From Rhodospirillaceae bacterium (GTDB taxonomy: Bacteria > Pseudomonadota > Alphaproteobacteria > Rhodospirillales > Rhodospirillaceae), in the NCBI GenBank assembly GCA_947476695.1, contig CANJRD010000012.1, positions 1 through 64,000 on the forward strand: a stretch of 64,000 bases of DNA, read 5' to 3'. The first letter of the stretch is position 1, and each line of letters begins with the position of its first letter. Under the pieces are notes generated by a model. That model searched no databases, was not told where the DNA came from, and was given only the letters and a program-made list of their open reading frames with translations. Positions 25,253-34,779 of this stretch are shown piece after piece. A program made the position numbers and the translations under genes.

Positions 25253-27600
25253 TTAGTTGAACTTGGTCGAGATCCGGACGCCGAAGGTACGCAGACGCGG
25301 CAGCACCATCGTCGCGGTCGCCTGCGAGGCGACCACCGTGCCGACCGTGTAGTTGCTCTGCAACGCACGCAGACCACCGATCCACTGGCGGTTATCGGTC
25401 AGGTTGTCGACATAGAAGTCGATCTTCGACTGGCCATGCTCGATACCGGCGTGCAGGTTGACCCTCGCCGAGCCCGCGATCCACGACTGATTGACTTCTT
25501 CGACGTAGATCTTGCCCGAATAGGTCATGCCCGCGCGGGTGTACCAACTCCAGTCGGGGTTGCTGAAGGTACCGCGGTAGGTGGTCGTGACGGCGGCCTG
25601 TGCTTCCGGGAAGCCCAAGATGGTCTTGCCGGCGGCGTTGGACTGGCCGGTGTGCTGGATTGTCAGCGGCTGGAAGAAGCGGTCATAACGGCCGTGGACG
25701 TAGTCGAACGACGCGTTCACGTCCCAGGCATCCGTCAGCACGGCGCCGACTTCAGCTTCGACGCCGTAGATCTTCGCCGTCTGTGCCAGCGTGACGTTGA
25801 CGGTGGCATTGACGACCGTCGGGCCACACTGGTTGCCCGGGCAGGCGTAGCTGACGCGGTTCTTCAGGTTGTTCCACTTCATGAAGTAGCCGGTGAGGGC
25901 ATACCGGAAGCGGGCCGACTGCTGCTTCACACCGAGTTCGAAGTTCTGCACGGTTTCGGCCGGCACGGCGACGGTGTAACCCGGCGCCGCCTGGACGGTC
26001 GCCTGCAAGGCGGGCGACAGCAGCGGAACAATCGAGTTGTCGGTGCCCGGCAGCGATCCGCGGGCCCACGACGCGTAGGTCGTCATTTCGTCCGTCGGTT
26101 TGTACGTCAGGATGACGCGCGGGATGAACGACTTGAACGCCGAGGTGGTCTGGGGGACCAGCTGATACGACGTCGTCACGCGCTCGCGCTGGTAACGACC
26201 TTCGAGGTCGAGGTCCAACTGATCGGTGAAGCTGTAGTGCAGTGTCGCGAAGGCGCCCATGTAGTGCAGGCGGCCGGTTCGCGATAGACGGCGACGCGGG
26301 TGGCCGACAACACGGAAGCATTGCCGCCGACGCTCCACGTCAGGCGTTCCTTGCCGTCGGACGACAGACGCACCGCGGCGCTGTTATCGGTGAGCACGTT
26401 CGGCGAGATAATCCAACCGCTGCCGTCGTCGCCGGAGCTGGTCTGTGCGGTCATCGTGCGCAGCTTGCTGTTCACGTAGTCGCTCGTGAACGTCATGCCG
26501 TTGTCGAAATCGTATTTGAATTCGAGCGACGTGCGGGCGTACTTGCCCGTCAGGCCGGCATGATTGAGGCGCGACACTTCATTGTAGAAGGGCAGCTTGC
26601 CCAGCACGAGCGGATTGGCCGTGTTGTTGGCCAGAATGTCCTTCAGCAGGTTCGGGTTGTTGGAGTTCTGGAAGCCCGGCGGGTTCAGCGACGTCGCCGT
26701 GCTGACGGCCGCGAACGGTACGCCTGCGGTGCCGATCGTCGGGATGGCGCCACACCAATACGGGTCGGCGCCGGTGCGGCAGCGGTTCGGCGCGTTCGCC
26801 AGCAACGGCGAGTTGGCGTTCATGTTCGCCACCGGGCTCTTGGAGTCATCCTGCCAGCTATCCATGCGGCGGATGCGCAGCTCGAGTTTGTCGGTCGGCG
26901 TGATTACGGCCTGCGTGTTCAGGGAGTTCGTGGTTTCACGGCCGATGTCGCCGCCATCGGTGGCCTTGAAGTGCGCACCCTTCACGTTGCGGGCGCCAGT
27001 GACGCGCAGCGAGAGGCGATCGGCGATGACCGGGCCTTCGAGGCTGCCGCTAAAGTCATAGGTGCCGCGGGTTTCAACACCGCCCGTGGCGCTGGCGGTG
27101 AAGTGATCGGCGGGACGCTTGGTGATGAAGTTCACCGCGCCGGAGAAGGTGCTGCGGCCGAACAGGGCGCTCTGCGGTCCTTTGATGACTTCAACGCGTT
27201 CGATGTCCTCGAAGGTCAGCATTGGCGCGCCGCCGAACAGGAAGATGCCGTCGAGGAAGACGCCGCCCTGCTGCTGCAACGGATCGGGGCTGCTGTTGTT
27301 CATGCCGCGAAAGCGATAAGCCGGCGCGAGACGCGAGGCGCTGAAGCTGGCCTGCGAGGTGTAGTAGAATCCCGGCGTGTAGCTCGCGAGGTCGTTGATG
27401 TCCTTGATGTTGGACTGTTGCAGTTCGGCGCCGCTCAGGCTGGTCAGCGACAGCGGTGCCTCGAACAGATTTTCTTCGCGCTGACGCGCGGTGACCACGA
27501 TCTCTTCCATCTGCGCCTGCGCCATCGAGGCGGTGACGAGCGGCGCCGCCAGGGCGATCGCCGCGACGCTGAGTCGTGAATACGGAATACGCTTAGTCAT
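25253..27600 (-). pseudogene. TonB-dependent receptor with one frameshift
   Basis: The N-terminal frame (27600 to about 26280) gives a signal peptide (MTKRIPYSRLSVAAIALAA...AQAQ), the TonB-box region EEIVVTARQREENLFEAPL, and a plug with RVEVIKGPQSALFGRSTFSGAVNFITKRP. The C-terminal frame (about 26280 to 25253) gives the rest of the barrel (GRLHYMGAFATLHYSFTDQL...) down to FGVRISTKFN. The two meet at 26270-26283; adding one base joins VAVYRE to GRLHYMG and gives about 782 residues. Both halves are otherwise undamaged, so it is either a very recent mutation or a sequencing deletion. It is similar in plan to the receptor at 21325-23760 but clearly diverged. Confidence 0.88.
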
Positions 27601-27837
27601 AGGTTCCCCCCCAAAGTGAGTCAGCGCCCGCTACGAGTCCGTGCAGACCCCTCGGCCGGGGCGCTGAATGATGGGGAACATATACAGAGGCAGACCGACT
27701 TGTAGTGAAGGGCGCGCAAAATTTATTTACGGCGCGGCGCTACCGACACACTTCTTGCCTTCGCGCGTTCAGTTTCACGCGTGTGTGATCGCTGGGTATA
27801 AGCGCGTCGCAGTTTGATATGCATGCGATGCAGTTCG

Positions 27838-27875
27838 CGAAACCATCTCCCGCATTTGGCGAGGAGATGGTTTCG
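27838..27875. repeat. Perfect 13-bp inverted repeat (possible terminator stem)
   Basis: CGAAACCATCTCC at 27838-27850 pairs exactly with 27863-27875 around a 12-base loop. It starts 11 bp past the stop of the minus-strand gene at 27886. No T-run follows, so it may act as a 3' mRNA stabiliser or a weak terminator. Confidence 0.6.
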
Positions 27876-27885
27876 GCGAAGTCGT

Positions 27886-30120
27886 TTACGGCGCGTTGAG
27901 TCGCGGTGCCGCTTTCGGGAACACTGCCGACAGCAGGTAGAACGCGATCGCGATCAGCAGCAGGTACTTGAAGCCCAGCAGCGTCGAGAACGCTTCGGCA
28001 AGACCGCCGATCACCGAGCCCGCGATGTTCGAGCCGAACGCGAGATCCGGATCGGCGCTGTCGCGGAAGCGTGTCGCGAACACAATGCCGGCGAAGAACA
28101 TCGGCCCCAGCGCCAGCACGCAAGGCAGGATGTAACGCGTCACGATGCTGCCGCCGAGGAAGGCTTCCGTCGGGATCAGGAAGTTCGCGCCCATCAGTAC
28201 GATAAGACCGGCGTATGGCCAAATCCGCCCGACGTTTTGAACTTTCAAGACGAACAGGTTGGCGAACAGGATCAACACAAGCACGGTGAAGAACACCGCC
28301 GAGTTGACGATCCAGGTAGAGCCGAACAGCAGCGCCAGTTGCACCACGGCCTTGGTCTCCAGCAGCATGAACGCCGCGCCGAGGAAGAACATCGTGCCGT
28401 CCAGGCGCATCTGTCGCCGTGGCATGAAGCTCACCAACAGTCCGAGGCCGAGCACACCGATCAGTGCCATGGAGCGCAAGTTCAAGCTCGGGATCACCCG
28501 ATCCTTGAGATAGAGGAACGGCCAGTCGTCGGTGATTTGGGTGGGGGAAGTGTCGGCCACTTTCGACGGCGCGATCTTCTCCCACGTCGCGCCTTCGCTG
28601 CTGGGTGCTGTCGCCGGATCGACGCTGAAGCCGTCGACGTTCATGTTGTTCGGGGGCTGTGTGTTCAGCCACAGCGGGCCTTTCTCGGCGAAGGCCTTGA
28701 CGATGTTCGCGTCGCAGCCGCCGATGATCATGGAGAACCCGCCGGCCGTCGCTTCGGTGACCACCTCACGATACGGCAGGCTGATCACCGTCGCCGGACA
28801 TCCGAACGCCTTGGTCGCCATCGCGGTGATGCGCTCGACGATCCAGCCCTGGCGGAAGTAGTTGTAGCTGACGAATACGCCGCCCGGCTTCAACACGCGG
28901 GCCGCGTCGGCCAGGGCCTGTTCGGTGAACAGATAGCTTTCCAGCCGCAGGTTGGCATAGCCGCTGTGCAGCATCAGGGAGTCGACCAGCGCGTAGACAA
29001 CCAGATCGTAAGTCTTGTTTGTCGTGCGCAGGAAATGGCGGCCGTCATCCAGATGACGTTCCACGCGCGGGTCCTGATAGGGCTTGTCCGGATGCGCCGC
29101 GATGCCGGTCGCCTGGATCACCGGGTCGATCTCGACCGCGTCGATGTGCTTGGCGCCGAACTTCAAGGCATGGGCGAGGTCGTTGCCCGAGCCCGCGCCG
29201 ATCACCATGACGTCGCCAAAGGGCGCGCCGCCGCTGTGGCGCCGCAACAGGTGGATGATCGAATAGAAGGAGCCTGACTCCTGGAACGGGATCATCACCT
29301 GATGGCCCACGGTGTTCACCAGGATCTCGCGATGTCCGCCTTCGTGGTCGACGGCGTAGTACGGCGACCAGCGGATGTCGTGGCGCCAATAATCTTCGCG
29401 CGGTGAGATGGTCGGCAGCACCGCCGTCACAGCCACGAGCAGCGCGACCATGCACGCGCCGCCGAGAAGGCTCAGCGTCCGCGCCCGATACAGCATCGTG
29501 CCGATTCCGCCCAATGTGATAGCGAACCACAGCACCGGCGGGGCATTCATGAACGACAGCAGCGAGAAGCCGACGATTCCCGCCAGGCTGCCGCCGATGT
29601 TGTAGGTGTAGGCCTTCACACGGTCGGGGTAGGCATCGAAGGCGCGGCCGAGCACCTGCCCAAGGCCCACGAACATCAGCGCGACCAGGATGAAGAACAC
29701 GCCGGCGATGGCGTCGATCGGGACGACGAACTTCGCCACGTCGGGGTCACGGTACTCCGTGCCGAAGAAGACTTCCTGAGGCGAGCCGCGCTGCGCCCCG
29801 ACGTCGACAACGATGTCCTGCCAATGCTTGAAGCCTTCCAACGTGCCCAGTGCCGCGAGGATGGTGACAAGTGCGATCAGCGGGAACAGCTTCAGCCAGT
29901 CGCGTTTCGCGCGCGCGGCAAGGCAACCGCAGGACATGCCGAGGAAGGCCGCGAGCAGGATCACGTTGGTGAAAAACTGCAGGAACACGACGTAAGCCGA
30001 GAACCAGCGGATACAGGCAAGTTCCAGGAATAAGACCAGGAACCCGACCAGGAACAGGTCGCGTGCGTGGTCCGCCGAAGTCGAGACTTCGGCGGCCAAA
30101 GCGTTATTCATCGTTGTCAT
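27886..30120 (-). CDS. Membrane-embedded spermidine-synthase-like protein
   Basis: A 744-residue protein in three parts. About seven N-terminal membrane helices (residues 20-240) begin FLVGFLVLFLELACIRW. A soluble Rossmann domain (about 290-480) carries the SAM/dcSAM-binding glycine motif VIGAGSGNDLAHAL, the acidic VEIDP and a DLVVYAL motif, as in polyamine aminopropyltransferases. A second membrane block (about 540-735) ends the protein. Such membrane-fused aminopropyltransferase-like proteins are common in environmental bacteria but their reaction is usually untested. The start could be the ATG at 30120 or 30111; a G6 tract precedes the first. There is no speD-like decarboxylase next to it. 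Confidence 0.85.
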   Translation of the reverse strand: MTTMNNALAAEVSTSADHARDLFLVGFLVLFLELACIRWFSAYVVFLQFFTNVILLAAFLGMSCGCLAARAKRDWLKLFPLIALVTILAALGTLEGFKHWQDIVVDVGAQRGSPQEVFFGTEYRDPDVAKFVVPIDAIAGVFFILVALMFVGLGQVLGRAFDAYPDRVKAYTYNIGGSLAGIVGFSLLSFMNAPPVLWFAITLGGIGTMLYRARTLSLLGGACMVALLVAVTAVLPTISPREDYWRHDIRWSPYYAVDHEGGHREILVNTVGHQVMIPFQESGSFYSIIHLLRRHSGGAPFGDVMVIGAGSGNDLAHALKFGAKHIDAVEIDPVIQATGIAAHPDKPYQDPRVERHLDDGRHFLRTTNKTYDLVVYALVDSLMLHSGYANLRLESYLFTEQALADAARVLKPGGVFVSYNYFRQGWIVERITAMATKAFGCPATVISLPYREVVTEATAGGFSMIIGGCDANIVKAFAEKGPLWLNTQPPNNMNVDGFSVDPATAPSSEGATWEKIAPSKVADTSPTQITDDWPFLYLKDRVIPSLNLRSMALIGVLGLGLLVSFMPRRQMRLDGTMFFLGAAFMLLETKAVVQLALLFGSTWIVNSAVFFTVLVLILFANLFVLKVQNVGRIWPYAGLIVLMGANFLIPTEAFLGGSIVTRYILPCVLALGPMFFAGIVFATRFRDSADPDLAFGSNIAGSVIGGLAEAFSTLLGFKYLLLIAIAFYLLSAVFPKAAPRLNAP

Positions 30121-30235
30121 ATTGGGCCCCCCACATCGCAGTCTATCGGGACGGCTTGGCGCCCGTCGAGCGATTCGGCTGGGATAGCTGAGGTCTAGCC
30201 GGGCAGCGGGCGGCGTGGGGTCTGCCCCAAGCGCG

Positions 30236-31378
30236 TCACAGCAGCGAGCGCAGATACTTCTTCTGCTCGTCGGTGACGTCGACCTTATCGGCCCTCAGAT
30301 TGGCGGACGTCTTGTCGACCATGTTGCGGCGGAACAGCGCCGGGTCGGATTTAGCATAGGTGTTGAGCAGGCTGGTCAAGGCCGTCACCGCCGCCCGCGC
30401 GACGGGAAGCCATCCGGGCGCCAGAGCGGTTTGCTTCCACAGGTCTGGAAGATGCGTTTCGGGAGATTCAAGCATTTTGGTGAAGACGTCGTAAGTCGGC
30501 GACTTCGTCAGGACCGCGAGCGCGCGGCAGAAGAATTGGAAATTCCCGATCGTCAGCTTGCGGATCAGCAGCGTCACGGTGAGCGAGCGTTCACCCGCCA
30601 TGCGCGCGACAAGCCCATCCATTTCCTCCGCGCTCAGGCCTTCCATGTTGCCCAACGGAATGGCGAGCGGCGGCGGTGGGGCCGCGGGCGGTGGCGGTGC
30701 CGCCGTGCGGTTCGAGGCGGGATGACGCTGCGAAAGTTTTGCCGCCATCGCCGTGCCCACGATCGTCGACAGGCGTTCGGCGACCTCGGCGGAGATGGAG
30801 TCGCGATCGATGATGCCTTGCTGGATACGCTCATGATCGCCGTGGCGATCGATGATCGACGCATAGGCGTCGTCGAGGATATCCGCCTTTGAATTGTTCA
30901 GCAGCAGGTGCGCGGTGTTCTCGTCGCCATGCGTCGCCAGTGAGCGCGACAGTTCGCCGCTCACGTCCGACCGAACGGCGATTGCGCCCATCTTGGCGAA
31001 GTTGTCGGTGACTTCGACGATGGCCACCAGATCTTCGTCCGACAGCACTTTCGAGGCAGTGAGGATCGGTTTCGCCGCGGCCTCGTCGTCGTTCGCCAGT
31101 GCCCAGGCCACGCTATGCGGCGTATTGGGATTGCTGGCGGCCGCATGGGCCAGGGTTTCGACAACGGATGGCTCGCCGTTCCAGATGATCAGTCGAAGAA
31201 TGGCCTCGGCGCTTTCGGCTTGCTCGGGGTTGCCGTCGGTCGCGTTCAGACCCGCGGCCAGGCGCGTGGCCAGCGCCGCCTTCTGTTCGACGGTCAGCAT
31301 GGCCTCCGCACGGACATAGTCCTCCGTACTCAAACCATGGAGGTTCAGCTTCTCGACGTTGTTGTTTGATTCCGCCAT
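30236..31378 (-). CDS. DUF2336 domain protein
   Basis: A 380-residue cytoplasmic protein of the alphaproteobacterial DUF2336 family, helical throughout and resembling HEAT-like repeats. Segments such as AEAILRLIIWNGEPSVVETLAHAAASNPNTPHSVAWALA and SLATHGDENTAHLLLNN are typical. A proline/alanine linker (about residues 225-240, APPPPAAPPPPLAIP) separates two helical parts. Its ATG overlaps the stop of an upstream CheY-like receiver gene by one base (TGATG), so the two are translationally coupled. A signalling or scaffold role is inferred from that coupling. Confidence 0.85.
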   Translation of the reverse strand: MAESNNNVEKLNLHGLSTEDYVRAEAMLTVEQKAALATRLAAGLNATDGNPEQAESAEAILRLIIWNGEPSVVETLAHAAASNPNTPHSVAWALANDDEAAAKPILTASKVLSDEDLVAIVEVTDNFAKMGAIAVRSDVSGELSRSLATHGDENTAHLLLNNSKADILDDAYASIIDRHGDHERIQQGIIDRDSISAEVAERLSTIVGTAMAAKLSQRHPASNRTAAPPPPAAPPPPLAIPLGNMEGLSAEEMDGLVARMAGERSLTVTLLIRKLTIGNFQFFCRALAVLTKSPTYDVFTKMLESPETHLPDLWKQTALAPGWLPVARAAVTALTSLLNTYAKSDPALFRRNMVDKTSANLRADKVDVTDEQKKYLRSLL

Positions 31379-31836
31379 CAGAACGTCCCCGGCACGGAGA
31401 CTTTAGCATAGCGGCCCGGCGTCACGGGAAATGTCGTGCGGCGGGCTTTCAGAACGACCGCTGACAGCTTCTCGGGCAGCACCGGCTTTACCACGAAGCC
31501 ATGCGCGTCGAGGGAGGAGGCGATCTTGACCGCCTCGGCAGTCGGATGAGCGGTCACAAGAATGAACGAGGCATCCATGCGGACATTCTTGATCGCGCCA
31601 TTGCGAATTGCGTGCAGCAATTGCAGGCCGTTACCGTTGGGCATGCGGATGTCGCACAGCACCAGATCGGCCGGCTTCGTCGCGGCCGCCAGCGCTTGGA
31701 AAGCTTCAGAACCATTGCCGGCGGTAATGACGTGCTTGACGCCAATGGTCTTCAGCGTCGTCACCAACAGGTCGCGATCATGCAACGTGTCGTCGACGAC
31801 GAAGCAGTTCAGCGGCGCAATCAGAGCTTCGCTCAT
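31378..31836 (-). CDS. Stand-alone CheY-like receiver protein
   Basis: A 152-residue receiver domain with no output domain. The acidic pair Asp15-Asp16 (FVVDDT), the phospho-accepting Asp62 (LVLCDIRMP), Thr95 (LVTAHPT) and Lys117 (VVKPVLPEKL) are all in place. The last 25 residues extend past the receiver fold. It probably relays a signal to the coupled DUF2336 protein or to the flagellar/chemotaxis network. No cognate kinase is adjacent. Confidence 0.92.
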   Translation of the reverse strand: MSEALIAPLNCFVVDDTLHDRDLLVTTLKTIGVKHVITAGNGSEAFQALAAATKPADLVLCDIRMPNGNGLQLLHAIRNGAIKNVRMDASFILVTAHPTAEAVKIASSLDAHGFVVKPVLPEKLSAVVLKARRTTFPVTPGRYAKVSVPGTF

Positions 31837-32216
31837 GCGCGGACAGGACCGGCAAGAGGTGCTGACTGAATGATGGCGAAGTCGGCGGACATGGAGCTTT
31901 GTAACGGCAATCTAATTACCGTTTGTTTTATGTCCCTGTGCGCGCCCTCGCAACGGCGCAAGCGGCCAGATTCTTGTTTTAGATCAAGGAAATGGATGCG
32001 AGGACAAACCAATCATCAGCGATGATCCGTTCTGTCGCCAATACCCAGGCCCTGTTTCAACCGGCGAATTCCGCGCCCTGATCCCAGCGCTCCGATGCAT
32101 AGCTAAGTTGTTCGTTCGGTTAGCGGATCGCCATAGCGGCCTGTGTTGTTTCGGCCGTCGGAAAGATGTCGTTTCGTTCGTCCTCTGGTCGAACCTTGAT
32201 GTGAGGGAGGAAGTTT
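31837..32216. other. Intergenic region, possible FNR-like site
   Basis: No gene is visible between the divergent receiver gene and a 35-codon reading frame. TTGTTTTAGATCAA (31974-31987) matches the FNR/Anr consensus TTGAT-N4-ATCAA with one mismatch. An AACGG/CCGTT inverted pair lies around 31903-31924. Both are weak suggestions only. Confidence 0.3.
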
Positions 32217-32324
32217 ATGCGAAAGGTTATCATTTACGCTCTCGCCTCCTTCGGCGGCGTCATCCAGGCTCTAGGCGATCTTGAGGAGGCCCCCACCGGG
32301 GGCTTCATTTGGCTGCCGCCGTAG
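32217..32324 (+). CDS. Possible 35-residue small protein
   Basis: ATG at 32217 follows a strong GAGGGAGGAAG ribosome binding site and opens 35 codons (MRKVIIYALASFGGVIQALG...). The first 20 residues are hydrophobic with a basic start, like a small membrane or exported peptide. The 3' part contains a GCCCCC/GGGGGC hairpin (about 32288-32303) that could terminate or attenuate transcription ahead of the hydrolase gene. It could be a leader peptide. Confidence is limited by the short length. Confidence 0.4.
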   Translation: MRKVIIYALASFGGVIQALGDLEEAPTGGFIWLPP

Positions 32325-32495
32325 AGGGACGAGGTGACCGGAAAGACCCGTTTGCACGGCTGTTGGGCGCAATACCTACGAGATTTCGCGGCGCCCTGAC
32401 CCTATGCGGAGGGCGGCCCCGACGATGCCATCGCCGGGCCTTCAAGTCAGCGCGTAGATATGGTCCGATGATCATCCATCTTGGGGAGAGCGGAC

Positions 32496-33383
32496 ATGAG
32501 CGACGCACGCGACGAATTCTGTGGCGACGATTGCTTCCAACACGATCTCGGCCCCACCTTGGGCCGCCGGGAATTCGGCGCGATGGCGCTTGGCACCGGC
32601 ATCGCGCTTGCCGCCGGGACGGTTCGCGCTGCGGTTCCGGTGAAGGAGAACGACGTCACGATCAAGACGTCTGATGGCAACTGCGACGCGGTGTTTACGC
32701 ATCCGACCAATGGTGCCGCGCCGGCCGTGGTCATCTGGACCGACATCCTGGGCTTGCGTCCGGCCTTCCGCGACATGGCGCGCCGCTTGGCCGGCGAAGG
32801 CTACGCGGTGTTGTGCCCGAACCCTTACTATCGCACCTCCAAAGCGCCGACCTTCGCCCCGGATTTCGATTTCCAGGCGCCGGGCGGCCGCGAGCAGGCG
32901 ATGTCGCATGCCGGCAAGATCCAAGCACCCGGTGCGGCCGAACGTGATGCGGTGGCCTTCGTCGCCTGGCTCGACTCCCAGGCGGCGGTGAAGAAGACGA
33001 GTAAGATCGGCACCACCGGATATTGCATGGGCGGTCCTTTGGTTATGCGCACCGCCGCCGCCGTTCCCGATCGCATCGGCGGCGTTGGTTCGTTCCATGG
33101 TGGCGGACTGGTCACCGACAAGCCGGATAGCCCTCATCTGCTCATCCCGAAGATGAAGGCACGCTATTTGATCGCAGTGGCCGACAACGACGACAAGGCA
33201 CAACCCGGCGCGAAGGACATTCTCAAGACATCGTTCGCCGCGGCAAAGCTGCCGGCGGAAATCGAAGTCTATGCCGAGGCGATGCATGGCTGGTGCGTGC
33301 CGGGCAGCCGCGTTTATCACGAGGCACAGGCCGAGAAAGCCTGGGCCCGCCTTCTCGCCACATTCAAGACGGCGCTGGCGTAG
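32496..33383 (+). CDS. Dienelactone-hydrolase family protein with Tat-like signal
   Basis: A 295-residue alpha/beta hydrolase of the dienelactone hydrolase family, which uses a Cys-Asp-His triad. Cys177 is in TGYCMGG (G-x-C-x-G-G), His264 is in AMHGWCVPG, and an acidic residue lies near 230 (AVADND). The N-terminal stretch has a twin arginine followed by a hydrophobic segment (GRREFGAMALGTGIALAAG), suggesting Tat-dependent export. The ATG at 32496 is preceded by GGGGAGAG. The substrate is unknown; family members hydrolyse lactones and small esters. Confidence 0.9.
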   Translation: MSDARDEFCGDDCFQHDLGPTLGRREFGAMALGTGIALAAGTVRAAVPVKENDVTIKTSDGNCDAVFTHPTNGAAPAVVIWTDILGLRPAFRDMARRLAGEGYAVLCPNPYYRTSKAPTFAPDFDFQAPGGREQAMSHAGKIQAPGAAERDAVAFVAWLDSQAAVKKTSKIGTTGYCMGGPLVMRTAAAVPDRIGGVGSFHGGGLVTDKPDSPHLLIPKMKARYLIAVADNDDKAQPGAKDILKTSFAAAKLPAEIEVYAEAMHGWCVPGSRVYHEAQAEKAWARLLATFKTALA

Positions 33384-33423
33384 CCAGAGAGCACTAGACG
33401 CGATCGCGCGCACCCGGCGCCGC

Positions 33424-34779
33424 ATGGAAAACGCGCGCGATCACGGGCTCGTCCGCGTCGTCGGCCTGTGGGCGCTCGCCGGCAGCATCGTCAACGCCAC
33501 CGTCGGCGCTGGCATCTATGCGCTGCCGGCGGCGCTTGCCGCGGCAAGCGGCGCTTATGCGCCTATGGCGTTGATCGTCTGCGGGCTGGCTGTGGGCGCC
33601 GTGGCGATCTGCTTCGCCGAGGGCGGTAGCCGTATCGCCACCAGCGGCGGTGCTTTCGGCATCATCGAAGGCGCCTTCGGGCCGTGCGCCGGCTTCGTCG
33701 CCGGCATGTTGATGTGGTTCGGCAACGCCCTCGGGACAGGCGGCGTGGCCGCCGCCTTCGCCGACATGATCATCGACGCAACGGGGTGGAGGGGCGATGG
33801 CTTCGCGCGGCCGGTTATCGTCATCGGCGTCATTGCCCTCATCGCCATCCTCAATATCGGCGGCGCTGCTCGCATGGCGCGCATCGTGAGCCTCACGGCC
33901 GTGGTGAAACTGTTGCCGATCATCCTTTTCGTGGCCGTAGGCGCGAGCGCGATCGATCCGGAAAACCTGCATGTGACCGGTGCGCTGGGGTCCGAGGGCA
34001 TGGGGCGCGCCATGATCCTCGCGCTGTTCGCGTTCACCGGCATGGAAGGGGCGCTCGACGTCAGCGGCGAGGTCTCGCAGCCGTCGCGGGTCATCCCGCG
34101 CGCGTTGGCGGTCTCGCTGGTCGCGGTGATCGCCATCTACTTGGCCGTGCAGCTTGTCGCGCAAGGTCTCCTGGGGGCGTCCATCGTGAACTCGCCCGCG
34201 CCCTTGGCCGACGCGATGGGTACGATCAACCCGACGCTCCAGCTGTTGATCGTCGCCGGTGCCGGGGTCTCGATCTTCGGCATGATGGCCGGCGACAACT
34301 TCGGCACGCCGCGAATCATTTTCGCCTTCGCCCGTCATGGCTATCTGCCGCCGGTCTTGGGTCGCGTCCACGCCCGCATGCATGCACCCCACGTCGCCAT
34401 CATCGCCTATGCGTTCGTGCCCATCGCGTTCGGGGTGACGGGCAGATTCGCCGACCTGGCGGTGGCCTCGACCCTCACCACCATCGCGATCTATATCGCG
34501 ACCTGCTGCGCCGCATGGCGACTGGCGCGCCGCGGCGTGGTGGGAAATGGCGTGCCCCTGAACTTCCGCTATCTGGGGATCGCGGCGGCGGTGGGTATCG
34601 TGTCGATGGTCGCGATGCTGTGCATGGCCGAACGTGCCGAGTTGCTCGGTCTTGCCGGCGGCGTCGTGGTCAGTGCGGCGATCTATGGCGTAGTGAGCAT
34701 GTTCTCGAAGGGCGCGTCGAAGAATTCGATGATCGCGCCTTCCGGCGAGCGTACCGAGAACGACGACACCGGGCCATAG
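33424..34779 (+). CDS. APC-superfamily amino-acid permease
   Basis: A 451-residue inner-membrane transporter with about 12 hydrophobic segments. The family start GLWALAGSIVNATVGAGIYALPAAL, an FAFTGMEGALDVSGEV motif and a later DNFGTPRIIFAFARHGYLP segment identify an APC-type amino-acid or amine permease. The last about 32 residues (after IYGVVSMFSKG) are encoded antisense to the conserved C-terminus of the converging VOC gene, so the natural tail is probably this odd shared stretch. The start at 33424 lacks an obvious strong ribosome binding site. Confidence 0.88.
   Translation: MENARDHGLVRVVGLWALAGSIVNATVGAGIYALPAALAAASGAYAPMALIVCGLAVGAVAICFAEGGSRIATSGGAFGIIEGAFGPCAGFVAGMLMWFGNALGTGGVAAAFADMIIDATGWRGDGFARPVIVIGVIALIAILNIGGAARMARIVSLTAVVKLLPIILFVAVGASAIDPENLHVTGALGSEGMGRAMILALFAFTGMEGALDVSGEVSQPSRVIPRALAVSLVAVIAIYLAVQLVAQGLLGASIVNSPAPLADAMGTINPTLQLLIVAGAGVSIFGMMAGDNFGTPRIIFAFARHGYLPPVLGRVHARMHAPHVAIIAYAFVPIAFGVTGRFADLAVASTLTTIAIYIATCCAAWRLARRGVVGNGVPLNFRYLGIAAAVGIVSMVAMLCMAERAELLGLAGGVVVSAAIYGVVSMFSKGASKNSMIAPSGERTENDDTGP

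Noticed and set aside
27838-27875. Stem-loop as a rho-independent terminator
   Set aside because: No T-run follows the stem in either direction, so it is recorded only as an inverted repeat.
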